From IMG/VR virus record IMGVR_UViG_3300035183_000627, positions 1 through 37,899 of that record: a stretch of DNA of 37,899 nt; one strand, 5' to 3'. Origin of the DNA: a virus. Of this stretch, positions 26,841-33,778 are shown piece after piece (position 1 is the first letter of the stretch; every line of letters begins with the position of its first letter). Below the pieces are notes generated by a model that was given only the letters and a program-made list of their open reading frames with translations, did no database searches and was not told the DNA's origin. The position numbers were made by a program, and so were the translations under genes.

Positions 26841-28385
26841 TCAAACCACCTTATGACTTCGCGGCCTCGACCGCCGCACAGACTGCATCTGCGAGAGCGA
26901 AGCCACCCGATACCCTTGCGCGAACTGCCGGAACGCATCCGCACCGTTCGACGCATGATTGTGCAGCGGCTGGTTGCGGAACACCCCGTTCCGGTCGTCC
27001 CATGATTTCTGATACTCCTCCAGCGCAATCAACCCCTTATCGCAACGTTCCGCATCAATCCAGCACGACGGCAGCACCTTGCGCACCAGCTCGATACCGT
27101 CATTCACATCCGGGATACGCGGCACCACATGAATCGCATTATACGGCACGCCCAGCTCCACCAGGCGCTCCACCCGGCTCTGATCGTGCTCCAGATTCCG
27201 GTGCTCGGCATCGTGCGGCAGGTAGTAGTCGCCAAAAACATAGCCCTCCTTGACCCGTAGCCCCTCCAGCACGTTCACATAGTGCGCCAGTCCGACCCCT
27301 GAATCCTCGAAATACCGGATGAACCGATGCTCGCCGGCCACAAACTGGTGAAACCAAATCGCCGTCACATCGTTGCGTCCCAGGTCCCAGAACGTATTCA
27401 CTGGCATGCTCGGCACATGCGGCACCCGGGTGATCCGCCCCTGCTGCCGCATGCGCGCCAGAATCGCCCCGTAGTAACTCCCCACCAGCGCCTGCTCGAA
27501 GGCCTCATCCGGCGTACTCGGGAACTCCTGCTTCATCTTCTCACCCAGCGTCTCTGCCTTTTTGGCGTACCAGGCGCGTTGACTCGCATCCAGCACTATC
27601 CCGTGCTCCGTCTCCAACCCCAGAAAATACTGCTGCAACTCCGCCGTAATCAGCACATTCTCCGGCGCGATCCGGTACTCGGCCTTCTCAAACCACGGAT
27701 AAAAATGGAACTTGAAGTCCAGCGGCGTCAACACCGCCCCCGTCCGTTTCTTATCCTGCGCCTTCTTGCACATCTCGTAAAAGTGTCCCGACCGCCCCTC
27801 GGCGGTCGATTCCACGTAAATGCGCTGGCCCGCGTGCACGGCATTAAAGGCACCGGTCACAATCTCCTCCGCCTTGTCTGGATACTTCCGGCAAATCTTC
27901 CCGAACTCCGACACATGCAGAAACTGCACCGTCCCGGACCGCATCGACGTCCCCACCGATATTTCCGAACCGTTCGAGAACACCAACTGCGTCGCCGAAT
28001 CGTTCACGCACTGCACCGCCGTCTGCAGCTGCTCCGGCAGATTGTCGTAGGCGTACTTCACCTTCTTCCGGAAAATCTTGCCCGCATCTTCCAGATTGTG
28101 CGCGATGATTCCCGCCGCGATATTCGCGTTGAACACACACGTATCCAGCGCTAGCAGGTCGATCAACGTCGTGAACCCCAGCTGTCTCGCCTTCAAAATG
28201 ACGTTCAAATACCACTGCGCGTGATAAAACTGAAGCTGCTCCGTATTCGGCCGGAACGCCACGCGCCGCCCCTGCTCATCCTGAATCCAGTACAGGTTGT
28301 GCAGCCGCCACAGCGGGTCCTCCCACTGCGCCAGATTCAGCTCAAGCCGCGGCGTTCGCCGGGAGGTTGTTCGCGCCTTTGCCAT
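26841..28385 (-). CDS. terL: Terminase large subunit (514 aa)
   Basis: The ATPase domain has KARQLGFTT at 65-73 (Walker A, non-canonical as in many terminases) and the hydrophobic-rich Walker B strand ending with Glu160 (LHVSE at 156-160). The nuclease domain starts with FWDLGRND around 332-339, Asp334 being the likely metal ligand, then HD- and acidic positions further along. Together with the small subunit it cuts and pumps DNA into proheads. It overlaps the small-subunit gene by 44 bases. Length and motifs agree with podovirus terminases. Confidence 0.92.
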   Translation of the reverse strand: MAKARTTSRRTPRLELNLAQWEDPLWRLHNLYWIQDEQGRRVAFRPNTEQLQFYHAQWYLNVILKARQLGFTTLIDLLALDTCVFNANIAAGIIAHNLEDAGKIFRKKVKYAYDNLPEQLQTAVQCVNDSATQLVFSNGSEISVGTSMRSGTVQFLHVSEFGKICRKYPDKAEEIVTGAFNAVHAGQRIYVESTAEGRSGHFYEMCKKAQDKKRTGAVLTPLDFKFHFYPWFEKAEYRIAPENVLITAELQQYFLGLETEHGIVLDASQRAWYAKKAETLGEKMKQEFPSTPDEAFEQALVGSYYGAILARMRQQGRITRVPHVPSMPVNTFWDLGRNDVTAIWFHQFVAGEHRFIRYFEDSGVGLAHYVNVLEGLRVKEGYVFGDYYLPHDAEHRNLEHDQSRVERLVELGVPYNAIHVVPRIPDVNDGIELVRKVLPSCWIDAERCDKGLIALEEYQKSWDDRNGVFRNQPLHNHASNGADAFRQFAQGYRVASLSQMQSVRRSRPRSHKVV

Positions 28386-28887
28386 GCAACTCGCTCAACA
28401 GCTTCGCCACCGGATTATTCTCCCCGAACAGATCGAGCTGGGCCTCTACGCGGATACGCGTCCTGGCTGCCGGCGTCATCCCGAATTCCGTCGCACCCTT
28501 GGCCGCCCGTTCTGCCGCCCGGTTACGCAAGACCACGGCGGGATGGTAGTTGAATCCGCCTTTCTCGCTCATCAAAATCGGCATCTGGCCCGCAGCCAGC
28601 AGGTCTGAAACAACTTGTTGTGTCCGCCAGCACTCCGCCTCCGCCTCGCACCAGCGCACGAACGCCATCACGTCGATTTCCGTAATCAGCTGGGCCGCTC
28701 TCAGCGCCGGATAATGAAAATCCCAGATCGCCTTGGCCTCCGCCGATGTCAGGAACTTATCGCGCGCCTCAACGGCGCGCTTCGCGTCCAGCAAATCCGG
28801 CTGCGGCTCATTCGGATTTTTCTTCACATAGCCCGTGGTTCCCTGAATCACACGGATTGCCGTCGGCGTCGCCTTCCGGCCCGCCAT
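28342..28887 (-). CDS. terS: Terminase small subunit, P27 family (181 aa)
   Basis: MAGRKATPTAIRVIQGTTGY, NEPQPDL, TEIDVMAFVRWCEAEAECWR, and the ending EFGMTPAARTRIRVEAQL are the family hallmarks of phage P27-type small terminases (Terminase_4). The protein recognises packaging sites and feeds the large subunit. It starts at an ATG overlapping the previous stop by one base (TAATG) and its end overlaps the large subunit by 44 bp, so the two are co-translated. Confidence 0.88.
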   Translation of the reverse strand: MAGRKATPTAIRVIQGTTGYVKKNPNEPQPDLLDAKRAVEARDKFLTSAEAKAIWDFHYPALRAAQLITEIDVMAFVRWCEAEAECWRTQQVVSDLLAAGQMPILMSEKGGFNYHPAVVLRNRAAERAAKGATEFGMTPAARTRIRVEAQLDLFGENNPVAKLLSELHGKGANNLPANAAA

Positions 28888-29192
28888 TACCGCCCCTCCC
28901 GATCTATCCGCGCCTTGTAGGCGCCCACCAACTCACCCAAATCGCGCTGAATCGAACTCAACGCCGACTGCACCTCGCGCTGAAACTCAGACATCGACGC
29001 ATTGATCGCCGCAAACTGGCTCTCGTGATTGCTCAAATGCTTCTCCAGCTTGGTCTCCAGCGCCTGTAGTTTCAGCTCATGCTCACGCACCTGATCCAAG
29101 GTCGAAATCGCCCCGGCGGCCAGCGAACCCACCACCGAAACCACCACCGTCACTATCGGCACTGCAAAATACTTGAACCACGAGGCGTTCAC
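28887..29192 (-). CDS. Membrane-anchored coiled-coil protein (101 aa)
   Basis: Start: GTG at 29192, overlapping the upstream stop (GTGA); the open frame reaches upstream but runs over other genes. A single hydrophobic segment at residues about 8-30 (YFAVPIVTVVVSVVGSLAAG) is followed by a long coiled coil (EHELKLQALETKLEKHLSNH) to the end. This layout suits an i-spanin-like or XhlA/haemolysin-like phage membrane protein. Lysis location supports that, but no partner o-spanin is proven (see the lipoprotein at 29383). Coupled to the small terminase by TAATG. Confidence 0.7.
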   Translation of the reverse strand: MNASWFKYFAVPIVTVVVSVVGSLAAGAISTLDQVREHELKLQALETKLEKHLSNHESQFAAINASMSEFQREVQSALSSIQRDLGELVGAYKARIDREGR

Positions 29193-29386
29193 TGGCACGA
29201 CACGCTCATACCAGGCTCTAAATGCGACACCACATCGTTGAGATGCGCCGGCCACGGACCTTTCCATCCCACCACCGGCTTCACCTCGCACAGCCCAACC
29301 GCGCATCCGCCGATAACCAGGCCAGCCAAGAAACAAGCCGCCACCCAGATTGCCAGCGCTGCGAGCCGCAAATCTGCTCTTTTCAT
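29189..29386 (-). CDS. Small one-helix membrane protein of the lysis cassette (65 aa)
   Basis: ATG at 29386 overlaps the lipoprotein stop (ATGA) and the stop overlaps the next start (GTGA). MKRADLRLAALAIWVAACFL, then a Gly/Cys-rich segment (GLVIGGCAVGLCEV): one transmembrane helix and a short periplasmic, Pro/Trp-rich tail. It could be a lipoprotein if IGGC were a lipobox, but no downstream processing site is clear. Its place between lipoprotein and coiled-coil protein suggests a lysis accessory (holin- or spanin-related). The role is inferred. Confidence 0.65.
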   Translation of the reverse strand: MKRADLRLAALAIWVAACFLAGLVIGGCAVGLCEVKPVVGWKGPWPAHLNDVVSHLEPGMSVSCQ

Positions 29387-29616
29387 CGCATCGACTCCTG
29401 CCTGGCCGCATCGTAAGCCCGCAACAGCACCTCGCCGCCCTTGTCGTAAGCCACCAGTTCTCCCTGTTGGATATGGATCAATACGGTTTCCGGGATCGGC
29501 GGCAACGCCCGCCTCGGCTTCTCCTGGCACAGCGTAATAGCAGGTAACGCCTTCGGCCCCACCTGCACCGGCGCACATCCCGCCAACAATATCGCCAGCC
29601 ACGTCGAACGAATCAC
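29383..29616 (-). CDS. Small lipoprotein, spanin-like (77 aa)
   Basis: GTG start at 29616 overlaps the endolysin stop by GTGA. Read as fMet: IRSTWLAILLAGCAPVQ, a signal peptide with lipobox LAGC and modified Cys14. A mixed 60-residue remainder follows, with helix-prone YDKGGEVLLRAYDAARQESM at the end. The size, lipobox and position downstream of the endolysin suit an outer-membrane spanin (Rz1-like) or a similar lysis lipoprotein. No Pro-rich Rz1 core is seen, so the assignment is tentative. The overlapping gene downstream carries a membrane helix. Confidence 0.65.
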   Translation of the reverse strand: MIRSTWLAILLAGCAPVQVGPKALPAITLCQEKPRRALPPIPETVLIHIQQGELVAYDKGGEVLLRAYDAARQESMR

Positions 29617-30098
29617 GATATCCCCAGGCACATCCGGTACTCCGCCTCGCGCCGCTTCACCAGCCCCGGCAGCACCCGGCCCCCGGCGCGCACCCAGCGC
29701 TTGATTTCCTCGCACGCGCCCGCGTAATCCGGCGGGTTCTGCTTCAACCGCTTAACCAGCGTCGACGCGCAAAACGCCGACGTCCCGATGTTGTAGGCCA
29801 GAGACACGAACGCATCGAACTCATGCTGGAACAGCGGCACCTCCCCGATGCAACGCGAAACCGCCCGCCCCGATTCGTCTGCCTTGATAACCAGCCGCTG
29901 AACTGCCGTCACCGGATCGGTGGTATCGCCTGGCCGCACAGCCTCCGTAGACCCGAACCCGATCGTCTGCACGCCCACGCCATCATCGTAGGCTTTCCCC
30001 CGGTACCCCTCAAACCCAGCGATACCGCCCACCACGAGGGCCGACGCCGACAACAGCGCCGCAGCGATACGTCGGTTCGAAGGCCGCACCGGTTTCAC
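29613..30098 (-). CDS. SAR endolysin, GH24 lysozyme (161 aa)
   Basis: Signal-anchor-release layout: residues 11-28 (IAAALLSASALVVGGIAG) are a weakly hydrophobic, Gly/Ala-rich transmembrane segment, directly followed by the catalytic site. Catalysis: Glu30, Asp39 and Thr45 in the classical E-x8-D-x5-T spacing of T4-type lysozymes, followed by GFGST. This enzyme hydrolyses the peptidoglycan glycan backbone and is held inactive in the membrane until it is released. It overlaps the upstream holin-like gene by ATGA and the lipoprotein by GTGA. Length is typical of R21/P1 Lyz-type SAR lysozymes. Confidence 0.92.
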   Translation of the reverse strand: MKPVRPSNRRIAAALLSASALVVGGIAGFEGYRGKAYDDGVGVQTIGFGSTEAVRPGDTTDPVTAVQRLVIKADESGRAVSRCIGEVPLFQHEFDAFVSLAYNIGTSAFCASTLVKRLKQNPPDYAGACEEIKRWVRAGGRVLPGLVKRREAEYRMCLGIS

Positions 30099-30454
30099 CG
30101 CTGATTTCTCCGGACCACCGCATCCAGCGGTTCACGCTTCTTCGGCTCGATGTAGATGTAATCGTCCTCGTCCGGCTCGACCGACTCCTGCTCTGTCGCC
30201 ACCGGCTTATCCTTCACCAACAAATTCTTCGCCCCGAACAGCGCCAACACCCCAAGCGCGCCAAAAATGAACGCCGTGAACACCCAACCCTCCGGCAAAC
30301 GCTTGATCCCCGCATCCACCACCAGGTACAGCACACCGCTCGCGCTCGCCAACTGCGCCGCGCCGACCTTCGTCGACCGCTCAGACCAGTCAACCCCGAT
30401 GCGCTGCCTCACCTCTGCCGCCTTCGCGCGGACAGCGACAATCCGCTGACGCAT
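30095..30454 (-). CDS. Holin-like or lysis-associated membrane protein (119 aa)
   Basis: MRQRIVAVRAKAAEVRQRIG, followed by one clear and one weaker hydrophobic segment (SGVLYLVVDAGIK; WVFTAFIFGALGVLALFGAK) and a highly charged C-terminus (EPDEDDYIYIEPKKREPLDA). Basic N-terminus, short loop and charged tail are holin-like. It is directly upstream of the SAR endolysin and overlaps it by ATGA, so it probably triggers or times lysis. Holin identity is by layout, not by sequence family. Confidence 0.65.
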   Translation of the reverse strand: MRQRIVAVRAKAAEVRQRIGVDWSERSTKVGAAQLASASGVLYLVVDAGIKRLPEGWVFTAFIFGALGVLALFGAKNLLVKDKPVATEQESVEPDEDDYIYIEPKKREPLDAVVRRNQR

Positions 30455-30457
30455 CGC

Positions 30458-30802
30458 TCAGCCCGTCCCCAGCAGCGTACCCTTGGCACGGTTCGCCACG
30501 TACAGGCCCAGCTCCACCACGATGTGCAGGATGTTCTTTTTCGGATCGGCGACGAACTGACGCACGACGTTGGCCGCAAGCTGCTGCTTGATCAGATTGT
30601 TCAGCGTCAGGTTTTTCAGCGTCGGATGCCGCTCGACGATAAACTCCCACGCCTCCAGGCTCTCCGGATCGTCTGCGCGGATCTCCGTATTCAGGTCGGC
30701 GCACTTGTCCACCACCTGATCGAACTCACCGCTCGTCAGGCCGGACACCGTCTTCGCCACGAAGACCAGGGCCGGTTTCAATACCATCCAAACGTTCAAC
30801 AT
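30458..30802 (-). CDS. First gene of the lysis/packaging block, membrane-anchored protein (114 aa)
   Basis: Two consecutive ATGs at 30805 and 30802; GGAGG lies five bases before the second, so 30802 is preferred. The N-terminus is hydrophobic (MLNVWMVLKPALVFVAKTVS) and the body is amphipathic and helical (VDKCADLNTEIRADDPESLE ... NLTLNNLIKQQLAANV). It lies three bases before the holin-like gene. It may be an antiholin or membrane accessory, but no family is recognised. It is the most upstream gene of the late block. Confidence 0.65.
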   Translation of the reverse strand: MLNVWMVLKPALVFVAKTVSGLTSGEFDQVVDKCADLNTEIRADDPESLEAWEFIVERHPTLKNLTLNNLIKQQLAANVVRQFVADPKKNILHIVVELGLYVANRAKGTLLGTG

Positions 30803-30904
30803 CATTTCCTCCGCGTAACAAAAATCCCGTCGGCCAGCGAATGATGCGCTTTCGCAAAAGCTATAGTCGGTTCCCCAGCCGCGCCTAGTCTGAACGATGT
30901 CCAG

Positions 30905-31100
30905 TCTAGAAAAAATCTAGCTCAAATGGGTGACGTTGCGCAACCCCATCTTTTAACATCATCCCCAGCCTGAAGACAGGGGATTAATACGGCGCTCAGG
31001 CGCGGCATTGAGCCGCCCTGAGTCGCTTCGGTGGGTTCCTGCTGCTGACGGCATTACCGCACCGTTCACTTCACAGGCTAACCGGGTGTGTCCCGCCCTT
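30905..31100 (+). ncRNA. Structured RNA resembling HEARO/omega-RNA (IscB guide RNA); no IscB gene
   Basis: No coding frame is supported here and several perfect stems run along the plus strand. CTAGA/TCTAG lies at 30906-30920. Next is GGGT/ACCC at 30928-30946, with the alternative palindrome GTTGCGCAAC at 30935. Then come ATCCCC (30961-30966) with GGGGAT (30979-30984), CTCAGG-c-GCGGC with GCCGC-CCTGAG (30995-31022), CGGTGGGT with ACCGCACCG (31029-31064), CGGG/CCCG at 31083-31095, and a possible long-range GGTTCCTG with CAGG..AACC (31034-31083). TACGGCGCTCAG and CCGTTCACTTCACAGG resemble, from recall, conserved blocks of HEARO RNAs, with the guide at the 5' end (about 30905-30927). That family call needs a covariance search. 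The next gene (31108) is on the other strand and there is no IscB. Orientation is inferred. Confidence 0.5.
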
Positions 31101-31107
31101 AAAATAG

Positions 31108-31434
31108 TCAATCATCCGGGTCCAGTCCCATATCACGCTTCATCTGGTTGAGCCCGGCCGGGTCGCTCATGTCGAAGTCGTTGCGGCGGATGGTATAGCT
31201 CGGCGCGGTGACATCCCGCAGGTTAGCGGATCCTGGCATCGTTCGGTAAATCGTTATGATGCCGCCGAGTTCCTGGATGGCGTAGCCGGGCTGGGTGGCG
31301 TCCTGAACAGAGCCGCCCGGGAGATTGGGTGTGATGTAGATCGTGTCGGCAATGGCCGGCGATGCCAGCGTCATCGCAAGAATTGCGACGGTATTCAGGA
31401 CGCAGCACGGGGTCATGGCGTAACTCATCTCCAT
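31108..31434 (-). CDS. Secreted small protein with signal peptide (108 aa)
   Basis: The ATG at 31434 has AGGAG seven bases upstream; a later in-frame ATG at 31416 starts MTPCCVLNTVAILAMTLASP and has no such site. Signal peptide: hydrophobic CVLNTVAILAMTLAS then cleavage-like PAIADT. The mature part is beta-rich (IYITPNLPGGSV) with a Tyr/Thr-rich middle and a charged, helical C-terminus ending DLGLDPDD-like. It overlaps the upstream 79-aa gene by 10 bp. Export to the periplasm or envelope suggests a host-surface or superinfection-exclusion role; that is inference. The structured RNA begins right behind its stop, convergent. Confidence 0.7.
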   Translation of the reverse strand: MEMSYAMTPCCVLNTVAILAMTLASPAIADTIYITPNLPGGSVQDATQPGYAIQELGGIITIYRTMPGSANLRDVTAPSYTIRRNDFDMSDPAGLNQMKRDMGLDPDD

Positions 31435-31664
31435 ACGTAGTCTCCTTTGTCTTCAATGAGGGCTGGCTCGCGGTCTTTGCAGAGGCATGCGTAGCCGGAA
31501 AGGCGATCGGCGACGGGGCGCCAGACGTGCCTGACTTTGCCGTGAGGGACGTGGTTATCTTCTTCGGCGTCCTCGAGTCCGAATTGGGCGAGTGCCCAAC
31601 GGGCGTCCGCGCTACTGCACCGGCCTGGTGTGCCGTTGGGTTGGATGATCGAGAGGATGTTCAT
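31425..31664 (-). CDS. Small early protein (79 aa)
   Basis: MNILSIIQPNGTPGRCSSAD; rich in Cys, Asp, Glu and His, with a C-x-C (YACLCKDREPALIEDKGDYV) in the C-terminal half, so a metal-site is conceivable but not shown. It lies between the DHH phosphoesterase and the secreted protein, overlapping the latter by 10 bp. Function not recognised. Confidence 0.6.
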   Translation of the reverse strand: MNILSIIQPNGTPGRCSSADARWALAQFGLEDAEEDNHVPHGKVRHVWRPVADRLSGYACLCKDREPALIEDKGDYVWR

Positions 31665-31676
31665 CGCTCTACTCCG

Positions 31677-32525
31677 TCAATCGGATGCGCATGCGGCAAA
31701 CAGCCCGTTGTCGCCCTTCTCCCGGCGAAACCAGGCCGCGTGTTTGTGTCCGCCACCGCCGAATTGTTCGGCGATCTTTGCGACATCGAGGCCGTCCTGG
31801 GCGGAGCGCAGGGAGAAGTGGCGATAGGTGGGGCCGTCGTACCAGGTGACCGAGAAGGGCTCGCCCTGGCTCATGCGGTGTCCGGCTTCGCTGGCGTAGA
31901 TCGGGGGCAGATTGGCGCAGGGAACGTCGTAGCCGGCGATGCATGCGCGGGTCTGGGTAGCTTCGAGGAGCAGGGCGAGGTCGCGGTCGAACTCGCGATT
32001 GAGGACGCACCCTTCGGCTTCGAGTTCTTCGATGGGCATGCGCATGAGGTTGTCCCAGATGTAGAAATCGTAGGGATAGCTGAAGACGGCAGCCATGACG
32101 TTGCGGGTTTCTGGCAGGGCGAATGTACAGGTATCGCGGTCGCTGATGTAGTTGATCAGCGGCCAAGCAACCGTGTACACCGGGAAGTAATGCATCTTTG
32201 CCAGCAAAGCGCTGGATTTGTCTTCAGCTAGCAGGACCGATACCGGGCAGCCCTGACTTTCAAAGCCTTCAACCCATTCGAATGCGGTTTTGTGGTGGTC
32301 GATGATGAGGAGGGATTGTGCGACCTGGGTGATTTCGGACAGGGTTTCCGGAGGATAGCAGATGTCGACAAGGATGACGTGGCGGCCGGTGCAATCCGGC
32401 GGCGGTTCGTTATAGACGCCGGGGAAGAATTTGACGCGGTCGGCGCCAATGGCCCTGCGGACGACCCAGGCGGCGCCGAAGCCATCAGGACAGTTTTTGT
32501 GGTAAATGCAAAGAGTTGTTTTCAT
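31677..32525 (-). CDS. DHH/DHHA1-family phosphoesterase (282 aa)
   Basis: The start has an AAGGA-type site a few bases upstream (aaggaaacgca). DHH domain: His9, Asp14 (CIYHKNCPDGFGAAW), Asp54 (ILVDI) and the family DHH at 76-78 followed by K. DHHA1 substrate-binding end: GGGGHKH at 256-262. These are the metal ligands and substrate loop of Mn-dependent phosphodiesterases (nanoRNases, c-di-AMP or pNpN hydrolases). In the early operon the enzyme could recycle oligonucleotides or degrade cyclic-nucleotide alarm signals. Enzyme class confident; substrate not. Confidence 0.88.
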   Translation of the reverse strand: MKTTLCIYHKNCPDGFGAAWVVRRAIGADRVKFFPGVYNEPPPDCTGRHVILVDICYPPETLSEITQVAQSLLIIDHHKTAFEWVEGFESQGCPVSVLLAEDKSSALLAKMHYFPVYTVAWPLINYISDRDTCTFALPETRNVMAAVFSYPYDFYIWDNLMRMPIEELEAEGCVLNREFDRDLALLLEATQTRACIAGYDVPCANLPPIYASEAGHRMSQGEPFSVTWYDGPTYRHFSLRSAQDGLDVAKIAEQFGGGGHKHAAWFRREKGDNGLFAACASD

Positions 32526-32539
32526 TGCGTTTCCTTGGC

Positions 32540-33088
32540 TTATGCTATGTGGTTGGGGTTGAGGATGCCGGCGTGATCGAGCCAGGTGTCTATCTGCTGG
32601 AACAACTCAGCCAGGCTGCCGGTGTTGTGGAAAACCGGTTCGTTCTCGAGGGGAGGCACCCCCAGTTCGGAAACGTGGGGGCGGACGCCGTTGTCGGCGT
32701 GGCGGTCGAGGTGGATGAGATGGCCGCGGCGGCGTACCCAGTCCGCCTCGTTGCCGAATCGTACGTCGCTGATAACGATACGCTCTTCGGGGTCGGCATG
32801 GACGAGGGCGCGCTCCAGACGGTGGATCCAGATGTCCGGATGGATGAGCACGCGGCCCCATTCGGTACCGAGGGTTTGCATCAGCTCTCGGTAGGATGCG
32901 CCGATGCCGGGAATGACGGCTTCTTTTTCGTCGGTGCAGTAGCGAGTTTCGATGCCGAGCCCGGCTTGCAGCATGTCGCGGATCGGATCGGCGAAGGCGA
33001 GCTGATGAAAGCCGTGGACGTCGTAGAGGTATTTGGCGACGGTGTCTTTGCCGCTGCGGGCGCGGGCGGCGATGCCGAGAATAATCAT
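32540..33088 (-). CDS. Deoxynucleoside monophosphate kinase (182 aa)
   Basis: P-loop GIAARARSGKDTVAKYL at 5-21 with the phage dNMP-kinase style (G-x4-GKDT). Further conserved parts: FADPIRDMLQAGLG, MQTLGTEWGRVLIHPDIWI (substrate pocket), RIVISDVRFGNEADWVRRR, and a helical C-terminus. It phosphorylates dNMPs to dNDPs for phage DNA synthesis. AAGGAGA stands upstream of the ATG, and the start overlaps the preceding small gene by ATGA. This belongs to the T4 gp1-like/phage dNMP kinase family. Confidence 0.9.
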   Translation of the reverse strand: MIILGIAARARSGKDTVAKYLYDVHGFHQLAFADPIRDMLQAGLGIETRYCTDEKEAVIPGIGASYRELMQTLGTEWGRVLIHPDIWIHRLERALVHADPEERIVISDVRFGNEADWVRRRGHLIHLDRHADNGVRPHVSELGVPPLENEPVFHNTGSLAELFQQIDTWLDHAGILNPNHIA

Positions 33089-33222
33089 GTCTGGCTCTCC
33101 TTGCGTTGTTGATGCGGGGCCTGGCAGTACGGATGATGCGCGCCGAACAGCCGCAGGCCGGTGGTGGATCGTGGCTCGCTCACTTCGCGGCGCACGAGAC
33201 GGTTTATACCTGCCGACTTCAT
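33085..33222 (-). CDS. Small basic protein (45 aa)
   Basis: ATG at 33222 overlaps the stop of the 20-aa gene (ATGA) and its own stop overlaps the dNMP kinase start (ATGA). Sequence MKSAGINRLVRREVSEPRST, then TGLRLFGAHHPYCQAP and a basic end. The coupling suggests translation. It contains a GAHHPYC cluster that could hold a metal, but function is unknown. Confidence 0.5.
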   Translation of the reverse strand: MKSAGINRLVRREVSEPRSTTGLRLFGAHHPYCQAPHQQRKESQT

Positions 33223-33281
33223 GAGATTCTTTTCGGCGTCGAAGATTCTTCGAGGAGCTGTGCGATGTATTCGTAGTTCAT
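33219..33281 (-). CDS. Micro-ORF with good ribosome site (20 aa)
   Basis: MNYEYIAQLLEESSTPKRIS, ATG at 33281 overlapping the upstream stop (ATGA), with AGGAG six bases before it. It ends in an ATGA overlap with the 45-aa gene. Either a micro-protein or a leader that couples translation. Confidence 0.45.
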   Translation of the reverse strand: MNYEYIAQLLEESSTPKRIS

Positions 33282-33517
33282 ACGCCGCTCCTGGGCTGTC
33301 TGCTGGCGCTACGGGCGCGGCGCGAGCGGCCTTTGCCGAGACATGGATCGACTTTAGCGGCGCCGTATCTGCGGCGGTTTAGGCCGGCCTTCTCGAGCTT
33401 CTTTTCGGCGTCGAGGATGGCTTCGCGCTCGTTGTAGGCGATGACTTTGCAGCGGTATTCGTCGCCGCCGGGCAGGATGTTGGCGAAGCGGACAGTGTAG
33501 GCGATGGCGGTGGTCAT
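33278..33517 (-). CDS. Small phage early protein (79 aa)
   Basis: Start set at the ATG at 33517 because GGAGG is eight bases upstream; the earlier ATG at 33532 is itself part of that ribosome site region. MTTAIAYTVRFANILPGGDE, then YRCKVIAYNEREAILDAEKK and a basic, Arg/Ser-rich C-terminus. A small alpha/beta protein with a possible strand-strand-helix fold. Function not recognised; it ends in an ATGA overlap. Confidence 0.65.
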   Translation of the reverse strand: MTTAIAYTVRFANILPGGDEYRCKVIAYNEREAILDAEKKLEKAGLNRRRYGAAKVDPCLGKGRSRRARSASRQPRSGV

Positions 33518-33564
33518 GGTTTCATCCTCCATAGTAATCTGCGGGGTTCATCATAGGGTTAAGT

Positions 33565-33717
33565 CTATCGGCGTCTACATGCACGGGCCTCCCGGAGCAT
33601 GGCGGCGTCGACGTTGCGTGTGATGCCCTGGAAGGGAGCTGGGCGTGCGGCGGCGACGGCGCCGAGGGCGAGCAGGATGGCGCTTACGCCGCCGATGATT
33701 TCGAGTAGTCCGATCAT
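33565..33717 (-). CDS. Small membrane protein, first gene of the early minus operon (50 aa)
   Basis: ATG at 33717. N-terminal hydrophobic helix IGLLEIIGGVSAILLALGAV with one Glu, then a basic tail (REARACRRR). It starts about 25 bases after the predicted transcription start of the minus-strand promoter. Function unknown; single-pass inner-membrane protein likely. Confidence 0.55.
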   Translation of the reverse strand: MIGLLEIIGGVSAILLALGAVAAARPAPFQGITRNVDAAMLREARACRRR

Positions 33718-33748
33718 GGGGTTTCTCTCGTTTTTTGCTGACCGGTAA

Positions 33749-33778
33749 ATACTAAACGCCCTGTTTATTTTGTGTCAA
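33749..33778 (-). promoter_or_regulatory. Sigma-70 promoter for the early minus operon, with internal operator-like palindrome
   Basis: -35 TTGACA (33778-33773) and -10 TAGTAT (33754-33749), 18-base spacer. TAAAC-GCCCT-GTTTA (33753-33767) is a perfect inverted repeat spanning the spacer and the edge of the -10, a plausible repressor operator. About 200 bases without a convincing gene separate it from the facing promoter. Confidence 0.75.

Noticed and set aside
31362-32231. 289-codon plus-strand frame as an IscB or nuclease downstream of the structured RNA
   Set aside because: It is antisense to the DHH phosphoesterase and its own neighbours, and contains no RuvC or HNH motif.
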